33,932 nucleotides of DNA from Magnetospirillum sp. (GCA_016195125.1 JACQAD010000277.1:1-33932); one strand, 5' to 3'; counted from the first letter of the stretch, positions 12,001 through 18,205 are shown. Notes: generated by a model from the letters alone, not told the origin. Made by a program: numbers and translations.

Positions 12001-14459
12001 CCAGCGCTGCCAATGCCATTTCCGGTATCGCGGTGGCCGATACCTACAGCGGCAGCAGCCTGACTGCCACGGTGAGCGCCAGTCACGGAACACTGTCGTT
12101 CACCGGCAGCGGCGTCACCGGCAACAATTCCGCCTCGGTGAGCATTTCGGCAGCCAGCGTCAGCGCGCTCAACACCATCCTGGGGACGCTCAATTACACC
12201 ACCAGCCTGACCGCCAGCGGCAGCGATTCCATCACGGTCACCGTGGATGATGGCGGCGGCAGCCGAATCGGCGGCGCCAAGACGGCGACCTCCTCGGTCG
12301 CGGTCAATGTCGTCGGCAACGACACGCCCGTCGTCAATGTCGCCACCGAACAGACCATCAGCGACACCAACGCCCATGCCCTTTCCGGCGTCGGGCTTAC
12401 CGATGGGGCCAGCGGTACCACCGTCACCGCCACGGTGACCGCCCAGCACGGCAACCTCACTTTCACCGGCGGCGGCGTCACCGGCAACGGCACCGGCAAC
12501 GTCACCATCAGCGGCACGGCCTCGGCGGTGAACACTATCCTGGGGACGCTGCAATACACCACGACAGCGACCGCCACCGGGTCGGACACCGTCTCGGTCA
12601 CCATCAACGACGGAGCGACCTCCCTGGTCGGCGGCGCCAAGAGCGCCACCAATACCTTCCAGATCGACCTGATCGGCAATGACACCCCGACGCTGTCGCT
12701 GGCCTCGGCACAGGGCTTAAGCGACACCAACGCCCATGCTCTGTCCGGCATCGGGGTCACGGATGGCTACAGCGGTGGCACCGTCACCGCCACCTTGCAG
12801 GACACCACCGGGCATCTGCACGTCACCACCGCCGCCGGCCTGACGGTGACTGCCAACGATACCAACAGCGTTTCCCTGTCCGGCACGCTGTCGGCGATCA
12901 ATACCGCGCTGGGGACGGTGACCTACAGCGCCACCACCTCGGGCAACGACAACATCACCATCTCCGTCGACGACGGTGGCAGCACGCTGATCGGCGGACA
13001 CAAGACCACCAGCGGCACGGTGGTGGTCAACGTGGCCGGCAATGACGCCCCGACCATCACCGTGCCGACGACGCAGACCATCAATGATACCGCCCAGCAT
13101 GCCATCGGCGGCGTCGTGGTCTCCGACACCTATCACAACACCACGGTGACGACGACGGTGAGCGCCCTTTACGGCAACCTCAACGTCACCAATGGCGGCG
13201 GCGCGGCGGTGGTCACCAACAACGACACCGGCACGGTGACCATCAACGGCTCATTCGCCGATGTGAACATCGCGCTGAGCACCATCAAGTACACCACCAC
13301 CCGCGCTACAGCGGGTAGTGACGATATCTCCATCGCCTTCAACGATAACGGCACCACCGCCAATCTGCTGGGCGGCAGCAAGAGCAGCACCGCCTATGTA
13401 TTCGTGGCAGCCACCAAGCCGCCGACCGGGCCGGCCACCTCCGGGGCACCATCAGTTCCGCTGGGGGGTTCGGGTGGAATACCCGGCTCGACCGTGACCA
13501 TCCGCGACGGCGGAACCACGGTAGGGACCGCGACGGTCGACAACAATGGCAACTGGACCTTCACGGCACCCGCCGGGGAGGGCAGTCACAGCTACACGTC
13601 TCAGGAGACCGATCCGCACGGCAAGGTCGGGCCGCAATCCATCCCCCTGACCACCGTCGTGTCGCTGCCGAAGCCTCCGCCGCCACCCCCGCCGCCACCG
13701 CCGGCACCGGTGGTCGAGGCTCCCAAACCACCCCCGCCCCCAACCGAGGCCCCGGTTCTGGTTACGTCCATCCGGGCGGCGGTCAGTGATGCAGGTGCCT
13801 TCAATCAAGGCAGCCAAGGTGGTGGTGACGCGGTTGCTGCCAAGGTTGCCGCCCTGACAACCGGTGGCGGCTTCCAGGTGGTGGTTTCCACCGCCGCCGT
13901 GAATGCGGTGCGCGACGGCGCCCTGTTCGTCGCCAAGGGCATTCCCACCATTGATGCCACCAGCAATGCCATCAGCTTTGCGGTGCCGGCCGACGCCTTC
14001 GGCCATACCAATGCGGATGCCGGCATCCAATTGGCCGCGAAAATGACCGATGGTCGACCCCTGCCTCCTTGGGTGTCGTTCGATCCGACCAAGGGAACTT
14101 TCGTCGGCGAAGCCCCTGAAGGGTTCAAGGGAACCCTGTCGGTGGTGGTGGTGGCGCGTGACAGTTCCGGGCATGAAGTGGCAACCACCTTCCGCATCCG
14201 TGTGGGAGGGGGAGCGGCACAGGATGCCGCGCCGACCAAACCCCAGGCTCAAGGTGAAGCCGGCGAACGGCCTTCGACCGGCGCTCCCCGGCAAGGCGAT
14301 TCTGGCCCGGCACTTGACGGCAAGCCGGCCAAGCTGGGGCAGCGTCACGGTGACAAGCAGGTCGGTAAGGTTGCCTTCACCCAACAACTGAAACTGGCCA
14401 GCCGTAATGCGGCCTTTGCCCGCCATGCCACTCTGGCGGCCCGCGCGGTGAGGTCATGA
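3..14459 (+). CDS. Giant DUF4347-domain repeat protein, putative secreted adhesin (5'-partial)
   Basis: The reading frame is open from the first complete codon at 3. The GTG codons at 39 and 42 lie inside the conserved start of the DUF4347 domain, so the true start is outside the window; 4,818 residues are visible. Order of parts: DUF4347-type domain (about 15-520), with SHG at 198-206 and GCN at 333-341; an Ig-like and a cadherin-like domain (about 840-1375); five long repeats (about 1857-7265) interrupted by a beta-propeller-like segment (about 3550-4700); cadherin/Ig-like domains (about 7270-9390); eleven repeats of about 122 residues (9393-13410); another Ig-like domain; a proline-rich hinge (13668-13758); a putative-Ig domain (about 13930-14205); and a basic C-terminus. 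It is very rich in Thr, Ser, Gly and Ala and poor in Cys. I infer a secreted or surface adhesin carried by the exporter genes that follow. No RTX nonapeptides are visible near the C-terminus. Confidence 0.93.
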   Translation, partial: AADPSLDGGKTEVVFVDTSIADYQHLVAAVKTGIEVELIDGNQDGLVQMAAWAGSHSGYDSISLLSHGSEGTVRAGSFVIDDYNISVPEIRARLAQVGAALKPGGDLLLYGCNVAEGADGQQFVNDLAAVTGRTVAASSHVVGSDGTWTLDDTTGTVTATLFKDSGFKGDLADSQYVLNEGTVVAGAILQDTYNGAPFSDEDVSGLPTGYTFGYINSANHQFYALSSGVFVNRGAVIALQTSTTCYNGYHEFTVHISAANTGTVSVDIVYGIIMTGGFTPTLSNPTIAANGLKTSTSVVIDGSSSSTDAGATITVYDNGSSIGTTTADSSGNWSYTANLAAGSHPITAKATETGYNASGLSNTANIIVDTGPTFTNANSVTVNNSSPFALTATVTDPASASITYSVSTAAGHGTAGINSSSGVISYTPTGGYLGYDTFVIRAVDGYNVASTQTITVLNDNPPTLTTTSSSPMYIVGNAPVVVDSGITLNDADTPSSIAAFGGGSLRAHLSNSDTANDSLSVVAQTLANSHVIAVTGNTITDNGTTIGTFTGGSNGTDLVVTFASGVTSTQATDIARAIEFSGGNTSSTALRTITFTASDGLGVSANGSDTARALLGPTILSATYDPATGNLVLNGGDFTTSTGDYTLSGLTLSGEGSGTYTLGNGDAITGTPTSTSVTIHIASANQASVDALFDRNGTTALTNGHAFNINAALNWDQHGTTHAPAVATNGVTVTSSGTPTLGNANSPAPGLASTDTTTVLTLESGSVLVADAPDLSGAGMWNGGTLSVAMAATNRDSAHDQLSIAASGGITVFGSVVSYNGNAFATLQGTATGTSLQFTLSGAAANDAAIAALAKAIRYQETGTTTGGDRTINFTVTDAYGRSSAPLAAVAHVYTPPAITGVAYDANTGLLSITGTNLTLNPTDFTLSKLTITGEGSGSYTLNNADSINSTSTTQLVIQIDPANQPTLDAILDKQGTTAAINTTHTFNLALAAGWDANVIVTEAVSATNTVTVSSSATPTLTTTGATTIYDTNVGSNPGTVITTSVTATDMALVTAWNTGNLTASVAAASGGVYDSNADQLTIAVTGGITTSGATAGSTVSYNGTVIGTIKSGATGIPGQNLTITLNASATSTAIGALVNAIQFSDSTATSTGNRAVSFRVTDAYGATSAALSNTVSVVPAPAITSTGAIAGGWSPLAALPSGTALGDEFFRVVPGQNGALYAAYNDAGNLGHVYKYANGAWTQLGATFSFQITDLEVAPTGAADAGTPYVMSAVGVNPTVYVDKYNATTSTWANALIGTSSFSPLSVVGNSCTITNFAIDTSSKLYFGGTYVSGSSWSVVAYEYSAYRSGYYILSSSAGFLWGLQSWAVMGKGDGLITYYGAIGQVAQQAAVNMGGYPTSYFYGTARVNSDAGSIPNLNMPDQDPSVTLSGGGSNYSGIASANGQYVFYASNYGSAGETSTVTDEGTGTSISGPPVASGGIPVGITVTPSGTLYAAVAYNSSSESIQIYRYTGSSWVAYGTAVSLAANTWSDLISDTNGNISLATVGSGSGSAPYTAQVYHYAAPGVFYDPYTANLTITGTNFTTNTTNTADYTLSKMTISGEGGVSAYTLGNGDAITSLSSTQIVIHIASANQASVDALLDAKGANAAVTTGNYFNLSAAQGWDTSGGIIAPAETINTINVTSTGTPTLTNSNPIAPVEVYNAPTPKVVDSSTITVTDQPDFSGNGVWASGSLTASITAGQDTSHDELLVGNVGAITNSGGTISYNGNLIGTVDGTANGTPSHALTINFAHNSYITDAAIQALVNAIQFTDTGTTTTGDRTISIVATDAYSRATTAVTDTVHVVTGPTISGATYDPYTGILTIQGGAFVGGTANVTLSSLGITGEAAGGTFTLSGANATVTNVTSSAVTIQISPATQQTLNAILDRNGLSAVTSGTFNLNAGVAWDSFGGVNAPAAATNVISVTSSGTPSFTHTLTTTTDTNFQSSLDTVDSSTVTVNDVNSGASAYFASSLGAWTNGNLTVSISGASADTAHDQLSIGAIGLITTSGATAGSTVSYNGHQIGTIATGAAGTPGQMLTIKLSGQYATNAAVQALVNAIQFSDSGTTNSLGNRTVTFTATDAYGKSASVTDTVTVVGVPAISGASYDPFTGILTITGTNFTTVAGNYTLANLTLSGEGSSTYSLGNGDAVTGTPTATSVQIQIASANQSAVDALFDKSGTTALVSTTHNFNVAALAGWDANGSVSAFAQATNTVSVASTGTPTLTNNSPTIASGTTIGSTAQFIDTSTITVTDAPDLSGSGMWAGGNLTVAFGATNRDTAHDMLSVGTGGGITVSGSNVSYNGTVIGTLQTGATGAPNQNLTIKFSGAAVNDAAIAALVNAIQFSDTATTTAGTRKLTFTLTDAYGRSSSGLAEKVYVTPDTPPAYVNGNGTQTVNTGRDTAVTISSATLSVSDTDANQNETWSASVAPSHGTLSFSMTNAGSGSTSIAGPVVTYTPAGGYVGSDTFTIQVSDGQGGVVAKMFNVNVIAPVIQSIVRVGSAAPTKATTDSFTVTFNETISGLSAANFSLGTTGSVTGTIGTPTSSDGGKTWSVAVTGVSGTGTLGLNLLSNLTSITDSYSLSPSSGYTDTASLYTIDNTAPVVTGVTLNAAAYKVGDTVTATITTDAYDGNGAYALSAGTIDGATLAGWTYNTGTHSGTATFTVTTALTDVLSGLVPLSVQVADVAGNVSTAYTTGVAGTIIDSHAPSAVALSNTVAPLAANGVVGTLTSTDASTGAESFTYAITGGADAAKFQVVGNTLQVANATTLVGNTSYTVTVRSTDLGGNSVTQTLTLTGARGPTASAGGTLTYNERSAAAVIDTGVTLVNATGAANMTGATISISSGFVAGDVLAFTSQNNITGSYNSGTGVLILSGADSFANYQAALRSVTFAAPSLYETATTPRTITWAGTDTNGTGGTATSTVSVVYVNASPTLSLTGTANASINTAAGASGGTALFTGANASTLEAGQSITGLTLAVSGLADVGAEQLRIGGTWVSLTSGASGTAGGIAYTVGTITGGATTVTLSKSDTAANWNTTITGLSYKDTAAGSSSVGARSFTLTKISDSGGTGAGGSPDTTLSNQAIVTLSANDTPVITVPGGQTINNAGANAITGVSVSDTIVGGAVTATVSAGHGTLGFTGAGITGNNSASVTISAASVSALNTILGTLNYTTSLTTSGADSITVSVNDNGGSYIGGAKSASGTIAVSVTNGTPVVNAPSSVTDTLSGQYAVTGISVAEALSGPSMTATLSDSRGNLHVTAGGATVGGNDSASVTITGTLAQLNTALASLKYTTTLTDTGADVISISVNDNGKNASGAVNVTVTGNDTPVLALATTQSFHDTNYHGLTGVAVTDTLGGASVTATLAATSGNLRVTAGSGVTVTGNGTGNVSISGSQGSVNAALGTLQYATTATSTANDTITVSYNDNGGNLVGGAKSASGTIAVSLIGNQPATITTPASQSYTDAVQHAISGLALADTYSNSSVTATVSDLHGNLNFTASGSASIGGNDSGSVTITGSLADVSSTLNSLKYTTTATGTTSDTISLSINDNGATANLIGGDKTASTSIAVSLTGNDIPVVTAPALQSFTDTNQHAISGAAVADTLSAASVTATVAAQSGNLNFTASGAAGIGSNNSGSVTITGTLADVNATLASLKYTTTATGTAGDTVTVSVNDNNTNGIGGAKTGSNSFQINLTGNDAPVVTVPGTQDISDLTAHALSGISLSDTYSGATVTATVSASVGTLTGTGFTGSGTGSMTITGTQANVNAALATVQYTAADDGSGGASADVVTVQVNDNNTSGVGGAKTTSRTVAITLINNDTPSIAVPAQQTINDTTTHAISGISVTDSLDGTSYVATVSDTAGILTMTTGSGGATISGSGSTSVTASGSTLADVNSALATLTYATTATSTGGETITVSINDNGSTKARITGDKTGTTTLDVALIGNDTPVLTMPATQTVTTSAANAISGIAVADTYSGSSLTATVSASHGTLSFTGSGVTGNNSASVSISAASVSALNTILGTLNYTTSLTASGSDSITVTVDDGGGSRIGGAKTATSSVAVNVVGNDTPVVNVATEQTISDTNAHALSGVGLTDGASGTTVTATVTAQHGNLTFTGGGVTGNGTGNVTISGTASAVNTILGTLQYTTTATATGSDTVSVTINDGATSLVGGAKSATNTFQIDLIGNDTPTLSLASAQGLSDTNAHALSGIGVTDGYSGGTVTATLQDTTGHLHVTTAAGLTVTANDTNSVSLSGTLSAINTALGTVTYSATTSGNDNITISVDDGGSTLIGGHKTTSGTVVVNVAGNDAPTITVPTTQTINDTAQHAIGGVVVSDTYHNTTVTTTVSALYGNLNVTNGGGAAVVTNNDTGTVTINGSFADVNIALSTIKYTTTRATAGSDDISIAFNDNGTTANLLGGSKSSTAYVFVAATKPPTGPATSGAPSVPLGGSGGIPGSTVTIRDGGTTVGTATVDNNGNWTFTAPAGEGSHSYTSQETDPHGKVGPQSIPLTTVVSLPKPPPPPPPPPPAPVVEAPKPPPPPTEAPVLVTSIRAAVSDAGAFNQGSQGGGDAVAAKVAALTTGGGFQVVVSTAAVNAVRDGALFVAKGIPTIDATSNAISFAVPADAFGHTNADAGIQLAAKMTDGRPLPPWVSFDPTKGTFVGEAPEGFKGTLSVVVVARDSSGHEVATTFRIRVGGGAAQDAAPTKPQAQGEAGERPSTGAPRQGDSGPALDGKPAKLGQRHGDKQVGKVAFTQQLKLASRNAAFARHATLAARAVRS
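1380..7265 (+). repeat. Five tandem long protein repeats (about 280 residues each)
   Basis: Diverged in-frame repeats start near 1857, 2694, 4700, 5550 and 6421. Half of an extra unit precedes them from about 1380. Each unit opens with a YDPxTGxLxIxG-like motif, continues with YTL..LTxSGEG and a VDALxD segment, and closes with a half containing VxYNGxxIGT, ALxxAIxF and a TDAYGRS-like motif. Units two and three are separated by the propeller-like insert. The alternation of two sub-domains suggests stacked beta-sandwich modules. Confidence 0.8.
3550..4700 (+). other. Beta-propeller-like insert within the repeat array
   Basis: This in-frame segment breaks the repeat pattern. It has blade-like signatures with aromatic strands: GALYAAY near 3657, HVYKYANGAWTQLG near 3699, TLYAAVAY near 4482 and IYRYTGSSWVAYG near 4528. 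Such blades are typical of kelch or WD-like propellers and would form a globular head within an otherwise rod-like protein. The middle (about 3955-4215) is clearly AT-richer than the surroundings, with codons that are rare elsewhere in this window. The propeller assignment is inferred from pattern only. Confidence 0.5.
9591..9650 (+). repeat. 60-nt exact direct repeat, copy 1 (repeat unit 1)
   Basis: These 60 bases are identical to 12153-12212 in unit 8, while flanking bases differ on both sides. They encode the segment containing SALNTILGTLNYTT. Such identity within an otherwise diverged array suggests recent exchange between units. Confidence 0.85.
9714..9746 (+). repeat. 33-nt exact direct repeat, copy 1 (repeat unit 1)
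   Basis: This tract encodes AKSASGTIAVS at the end of unit 1 and is identical to 10425-10457 at the end of unit 3. It is a second sign of sequence exchange within the array. Confidence 0.8.
10425..10457 (+). repeat. 33-nt exact direct repeat, copy 2 (repeat unit 3)
   Basis: This is the second copy of the tract at 9714-9746, about 0.7 kb away and in the same frame. Confidence 0.8.
12153..12212 (+). repeat. 60-nt exact direct repeat, copy 2 (repeat unit 8)
   Basis: This is the second copy of the 60-base tract at 9591-9650. The two copies lie about 2.56 kb apart in the same reading frame. Confidence 0.85.
13668..13758 (+). other. Proline-rich hinge of the giant protein
   Basis: The frame encodes two runs of prolines (about ten and five in a row) separated by an APVVEAPK-like linker. 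The hinge sits between the repeat stalk and the C-terminal putative-Ig domain. It may act as a flexible or envelope-spanning spacer near the end that would be held or recognised by the exporter. Confidence 0.85.
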
Positions 14460-14537
14460 TCATGTGCTGGAACAGCAATTCCATACAGTCGGGCGTCGTG
14501 TCGCCGGCTGCAGACGTTCGTTCAAGGGATTAAGGTA

Positions 14538-16190
14538 ATGACTATCGGAACAGCATCCCGCCGCATGGCCCATCTTTTGGCCGCCGTTTCCACCATGGCC
14601 CTGCTGACGGCCTGCGCGGTGACGCCGACGCCTTACAGCCAGGATGAGTTCATGGCTCGAGCCAAGGCCGACCGCGCCGCCATGTTCGACGGGCAAGAGG
14701 TTCTGTCGAAGCCGCTGACCTTGCCCGAGGCGGTGGCCCGGGTGCTGAAATACAATCTGGACAAGCGGGCCAAGATGATGGACGAGGCGCTGGCCTTGGG
14801 CCAGCTTGACCTTGACCGCTTCGATCTTCTGCCAAAGCTCACCGCCAATGCCGGCTATACCGAGCGCTCATCGCCCAACGCCACAAGGTCGCGCGACCTC
14901 TATACCCAGACCACCAGCACCTCCAATCCCAGCTATTCGGCGGATCGCTTCTCCATCACCAGCGATCTGGGACTGACCTGGAATATCCTCGATTTCGGCG
15001 TCAGCTATTTCTCCGCCCAGCAGAATGCCGACCGCGCCCTGATCGCTTCGGAACGCCGCCGCAAGACGGTGGCCAATCTGGTCCAGGAGGTGCGCTTCAC
15101 CTTCTGGCGGGCCGCCGCCGCCCAAGTGCTGAAGAGTAAGGTCACCGATATTATCACCACCGCCGAGAAGGCCCTGGCCGATTCCGAGCGGGTCGAGAAT
15201 GAACGTCTGCGCAATCCGACCGAGTCGCTGCGGGTCCAGAAGACTTTGCTGGAAAGCATCCGTCAGCTGGAGGCCATCGATCAGGAACTCACTACCGCCA
15301 AGGCCGAACTGGCGGCATTGATCAACGTGCCGCCCGGCAGTGATTTCCAGCTCGATATCCCCGAGAACGGCGGCATGACCGTTCCGGAATGGTCGCTGCC
15401 CATCGAGCAGATGGAAGAGGCGGCCCTGATCAACAATCCCGACCTGCGCGAGCAGGATTATCAGAGCCGTATCGCCGTCGATGATACCCGCAAGGAAATC
15501 CTGAAGCTGCTGCCGGGCATCACCTTCAGTCTGTCACGGCAATATGATCAGAACTCGTTCCTGATGGATAATCGCTGGAATGAGGTGGGGACCAAGATCA
15601 CCTGGAACCTTCTCAATCTTCTGTCGGGGCCGGATCGTATCAAGCATGCGGATACCGCCGAGGATGTCGCCACGGCCAAGCGCGTCGCCCTTAGGATGGC
15701 GGTGCTGGCCCAGGTCCATGTGATCTCGCACCAATTCCTGAGTGCCGCAAAGCAGTACGAGCGGGCCGACAAGCTGTGGAAGATCGAGCAACGTCTGGCG
15801 GAGGCGTCCGGCAACCAGAGCCGGGGCGGCACCCAGAACGAGATCGAGCGGGTCAGCACCGAGACTTCGGCCATCGCCGCCGAGCTGCGCCGCTTCCAGA
15901 CTTACGCCCAGATGCAGTCGTCCTACGGCAAGCTGCAATCGACCATCGGCGCTGACACGATCCCCGAGCGCCTTGCCACCCACACGCTTGACGGTGTGTC
16001 CGGGGCTATTGCCGTGAACTTCGGCGGTAAGACGCCGTCGCCCGATCCGGTTCCCACGGCGGTTCCCGCCGGGAAAGAGACGGTCGCGCCCGTGGCGGCG
16101 CTTGAACCGGGACGCCAGGACGTGGTGCGTGATGGCCTGGTCTGGCTGGGCGGCAAGATCGCCAGTCTGGCCGATCAGGTCGGCAAATAA
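14538..16190 (+). CDS. TolC-family outer membrane efflux lipoprotein
   Basis: The 550-residue product should form the trimeric outer-membrane channel of the exporter. The N-terminus has a signal peptide ending in a lipobox (LLTAC, Cys at about residue 26). The body has the two-fold pattern of outer membrane factors: long Ala/Glu/Arg-rich helices (residues about 175-260 and 380-450) alternating with strand segments such as GLTWNILDFGVSYF and the paired TKITWNLLNLLSGP. The ATG at 14538 follows an AAGG at 14532-14535. It lies 78 bp after the giant gene and overlaps the next start by one base (TAATG), so it is almost certainly cotranscribed. The C-terminal 60 residues are Pro/Ala-rich and extend beyond the usual fold. 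Its exact substrate is inferred from context. Confidence 0.9.
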   Translation: MTIGTASRRMAHLLAAVSTMALLTACAVTPTPYSQDEFMARAKADRAAMFDGQEVLSKPLTLPEAVARVLKYNLDKRAKMMDEALALGQLDLDRFDLLPKLTANAGYTERSSPNATRSRDLYTQTTSTSNPSYSADRFSITSDLGLTWNILDFGVSYFSAQQNADRALIASERRRKTVANLVQEVRFTFWRAAAAQVLKSKVTDIITTAEKALADSERVENERLRNPTESLRVQKTLLESIRQLEAIDQELTTAKAELAALINVPPGSDFQLDIPENGGMTVPEWSLPIEQMEEAALINNPDLREQDYQSRIAVDDTRKEILKLLPGITFSLSRQYDQNSFLMDNRWNEVGTKITWNLLNLLSGPDRIKHADTAEDVATAKRVALRMAVLAQVHVISHQFLSAAKQYERADKLWKIEQRLAEASGNQSRGGTQNEIERVSTETSAIAAELRRFQTYAQMQSSYGKLQSTIGADTIPERLATHTLDGVSGAIAVNFGGKTPSPDPVPTAVPAGKETVAPVAALEPGRQDVVRDGLVWLGGKIASLADQVGK

Positions 16191-16915
16191 TGTCAATCCG
16201 CCTGGGATGGGCGGTCCCGGCCCTGTGCCTGTTGCCCTTCGGGGTGGCGGCACAGGAGCCGGTGATTCCGGTGCAATTGGTGGCGGTCAACTTCACCACC
16301 CTATCGTCGGAACTGCCGGCCAAGATCGACCGGATCACGGTGAAGGAAGGTGATCGCTTCAAGGAGGGCCAGCCGCTGGTGGTGTTCGACTGCACCATCC
16401 AGCGGGCGCAACTGGACGAGGCCAATGCGGTTCTGGCGGCGGCCGAGAAGTCCAAATCCGTCCATAAGCGCCTGCTGGAGCTGAATTCCACCGGCAGCCT
16501 GGAGGCGGAAAAATCGGTCTCCGATGCCGCCGTGGCCCAGGCCAAGCTGAACTCGGCCCGCGCGGTGACCAGCAAATGCGCCATTACCGCTCCGTTCCCC
16601 GGTCGGGTGGTCGAGCAGAAGGCTCGCGCTCATCAATATATCCAGGCGGGCCAGCCGATCCTCGACATCCTCGACGATTCCGCCCTCGACGCCGAATTCA
16701 TCGTGCCGAGCAATTGGGGGCAGGGACTGAAGGTCGGCCAGACCATGCAGATCGCGGTGGACGAGGTCAGGAAGACCTATCCGGCCAAGCTCGGCCGCAA
16801 GGGGGCCAAGGTCGATGCGGTCAGTCATTCGGTCAAGATGATTGCCGAGATCCGGGGGGATTATCCTGAGTTGATGGCCGGGATGACCGGCCGGGTGCTG
16901 ATGTCTCCGCCATGA
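16190..16915 (+). CDS. Short periplasmic adaptor (HlyD/RND membrane-fusion family)
   Basis: This 241-residue protein has a cleavable signal peptide (likely cut after GVAA near residue 21). A lipoyl-like half motif follows (KIDRITVKEGDRFKEGQPL, residues about 44-62), then a short helical hairpin (about 70-125), the second lipoyl half (CAITAPFPGRVVEQKA) and a beta-barrel region (DAEFIVPSNW onward). It is shorter than most adaptors (usually 350-450 residues), with a reduced hairpin and membrane-proximal domain. It probably bridges the TolC-like channel to inner-membrane parts. The start overlaps the preceding stop by one base and its stop overlaps the next start as ATGA. Confidence 0.88.
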   Translation: MSIRLGWAVPALCLLPFGVAAQEPVIPVQLVAVNFTTLSSELPAKIDRITVKEGDRFKEGQPLVVFDCTIQRAQLDEANAVLAAAEKSKSVHKRLLELNSTGSLEAEKSVSDAAVAQAKLNSARAVTSKCAITAPFPGRVVEQKARAHQYIQAGQPILDILDDSALDAEFIVPSNWGQGLKVGQTMQIAVDEVRKTYPAKLGRKGAKVDAVSHSVKMIAEIRGDYPELMAGMTGRVLMSPP

Positions 16916-18204
16916 GTGATAATCCGCTGGTCGCCCTGCTGGGGCTGGAGGAACATGCCCGCCAGGCCGCCACCGTGGATGAACTGGGCTTCGTCATGGT
17001 CAACGACACCCGCTCGCTGGTGGAGTACCGCCAGGCGGCGCTGGTGATCGACGACCGGCTGAAGGCGGTATCGGGCGTGGCCGCGGTGGAAAAGGGCGCC
17101 CCCTTCACCCTGTGGCTGGAGCGGATGGTGCAGCGTCTGGCCATCGACCGGCCGCGTGCCGCCGGTCCCGACGATCTGCACGGTCCCGATGCCGACGAAT
17201 GGTCGGAATGGCTGCCGCCCCATGTTCTGCTGTTGCCGCTGGCAGATAAGGGCACCCTGCTGCTGGCCCGTGATGGAGAGTGGCAGGAGGGCGAGGTCGC
17301 GCTCCTCGCCCATGCCTCGGGCGCCTTCGCCCATGCCTGGGCCTTCCTCCACAAGCCGTCACCGGTGACGGAATTGCGTGCCCGCCTGACCGCTATCCCG
17401 AAATGGCGGCTGAAACTCGCTGCCGGTATCGTTCTGATCCTGCTGTTTCCCGTACGGCTGTCGGTGCTGGCGCCATCCGAGGTGGTGGCCCATGATCCGG
17501 CGGTGATCCGCTCGCCCATGGAAGGCGTTGTCGAAAAGGTGCGGGTTACGCCCAATCAGGCGGTGGCGGAAGGCGATCTGCTGTTCGAACTGGACCGCAC
17601 CACGCTTTCCGGCAAGCTGGAAGTGGCGAAGAAAGCCCTGTCCACCGCCCAGGCCGAATTCGATCAGGCCACCCAGCAATCCTTTTTCGATCCCAAGGCC
17701 AAGGCGTCGGTGGCCATCGTCAAATCCCGTATCGACGAGCGCCAGGCCGAGGCGACGCAGTTGGAAGACCTGCTCGACCGCTCTCAGGTCAAGGCACCGC
17801 GCGCCGGAATCGCCGTGCTGGATGATCCCGCCGAATGGCAGGGCCGTCCGGTGAATGTGGGCGAGAAGGTGATGGCGGTGGCCGCCTCCGACGATGTGGA
17901 GGTGGAGGCCTGGCTGGCCCCCGCCGATGTCATCGCCCTGGAACCCGGCAATCCGGTGGTCGTATTCCTCAATTCCGATCCGCTGTCGCCGGTCACCGCC
18001 CGGCTGCTCTACGTCGCCTACGAGGCGATCCCCCAGCCCGATGGCACGCTGGGCCATCGGGTGCGGGCCAGACTGGACAAGGGGAGCACGCCGCCCCGGC
18101 TGGGCCTCAAAGGCACCGCCCGGCTCGACGGCCATCGGGTGGCCTTGATCTATTGGCTGGCGCGGCGGCCCTTGGGGGTGATTCGCACCTATCTGGGTCT
18201 GTGA
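16912..18204 (+). CDS. Membrane-anchored HlyD-like adaptor with a cytoplasmic N-terminal domain
   Basis: This 430-residue product has an unusual architecture. About 160 soluble N-terminal residues, possibly a GAF-like fold, contain no signal peptide. One membrane segment follows at about 167-186 (AAGIVLILLFPVRL). The periplasmic part has a lipoyl half (SPMEGVVEKVRVTPNQAVAEG), a helical hairpin with KALSTAQAEFDQA, the second lipoyl half (SQVKAPRAGIAVLDDP) and a beta-barrel. The N-terminal domain would be cytoplasmic and could sense a ligand or hold the substrate; that is inference. The ATG overlaps the preceding stop (ATGA) and the stop lies one base before the next ATG. This tight packing argues that the product works with both neighbours. 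Confidence 0.87.
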   Translation: MSDNPLVALLGLEEHARQAATVDELGFVMVNDTRSLVEYRQAALVIDDRLKAVSGVAAVEKGAPFTLWLERMVQRLAIDRPRAAGPDDLHGPDADEWSEWLPPHVLLLPLADKGTLLLARDGEWQEGEVALLAHASGAFAHAWAFLHKPSPVTELRARLTAIPKWRLKLAAGIVLILLFPVRLSVLAPSEVVAHDPAVIRSPMEGVVEKVRVTPNQAVAEGDLLFELDRTTLSGKLEVAKKALSTAQAEFDQATQQSFFDPKAKASVAIVKSRIDERQAEATQLEDLLDRSQVKAPRAGIAVLDDPAEWQGRPVNVGEKVMAVAASDDVEVEAWLAPADVIALEPGNPVVVFLNSDPLSPVTARLLYVAYEAIPQPDGTLGHRVRARLDKGSTPPRLGLKGTARLDGHRVALIYWLARRPLGVIRTYLGL

Positions 18205-18205
18205 C

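Larger units (their letters stand above)
9393..13410 (+). repeat. Eleven tandem repeats of about 122 residues
   Basis: Eleven in-frame units, about 365 bp each, open with an NDTPxxxxP-like motif, then a short QxxxDTxxHAxSGI segment, a TATVS stretch, a GNNSxSVTISG stretch, an LxTLxYTT stretch and an acidic VNDNG loop before a GGAK segment. The acidic loops at unit junctions would suit calcium binding as in cadherin-like adhesins; that is inference. The DNA is diverged between most units, but units 1 and 8, and 1 and 3, share long identical tracts. Confidence 0.85.

Noticed and set aside
1380-13410. Regularly spaced repeats that could be mistaken for a CRISPR array or for satellite DNA.
   Set aside because: Units are hundreds of bases long, diverged and all in one reading frame, so they are protein repeats.
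14460-14537. Possible terminator between the giant gene and the TolC-like gene.
   Set aside because: I see no clear stem-loop followed by a T run, and the short gap suits cotranscription.
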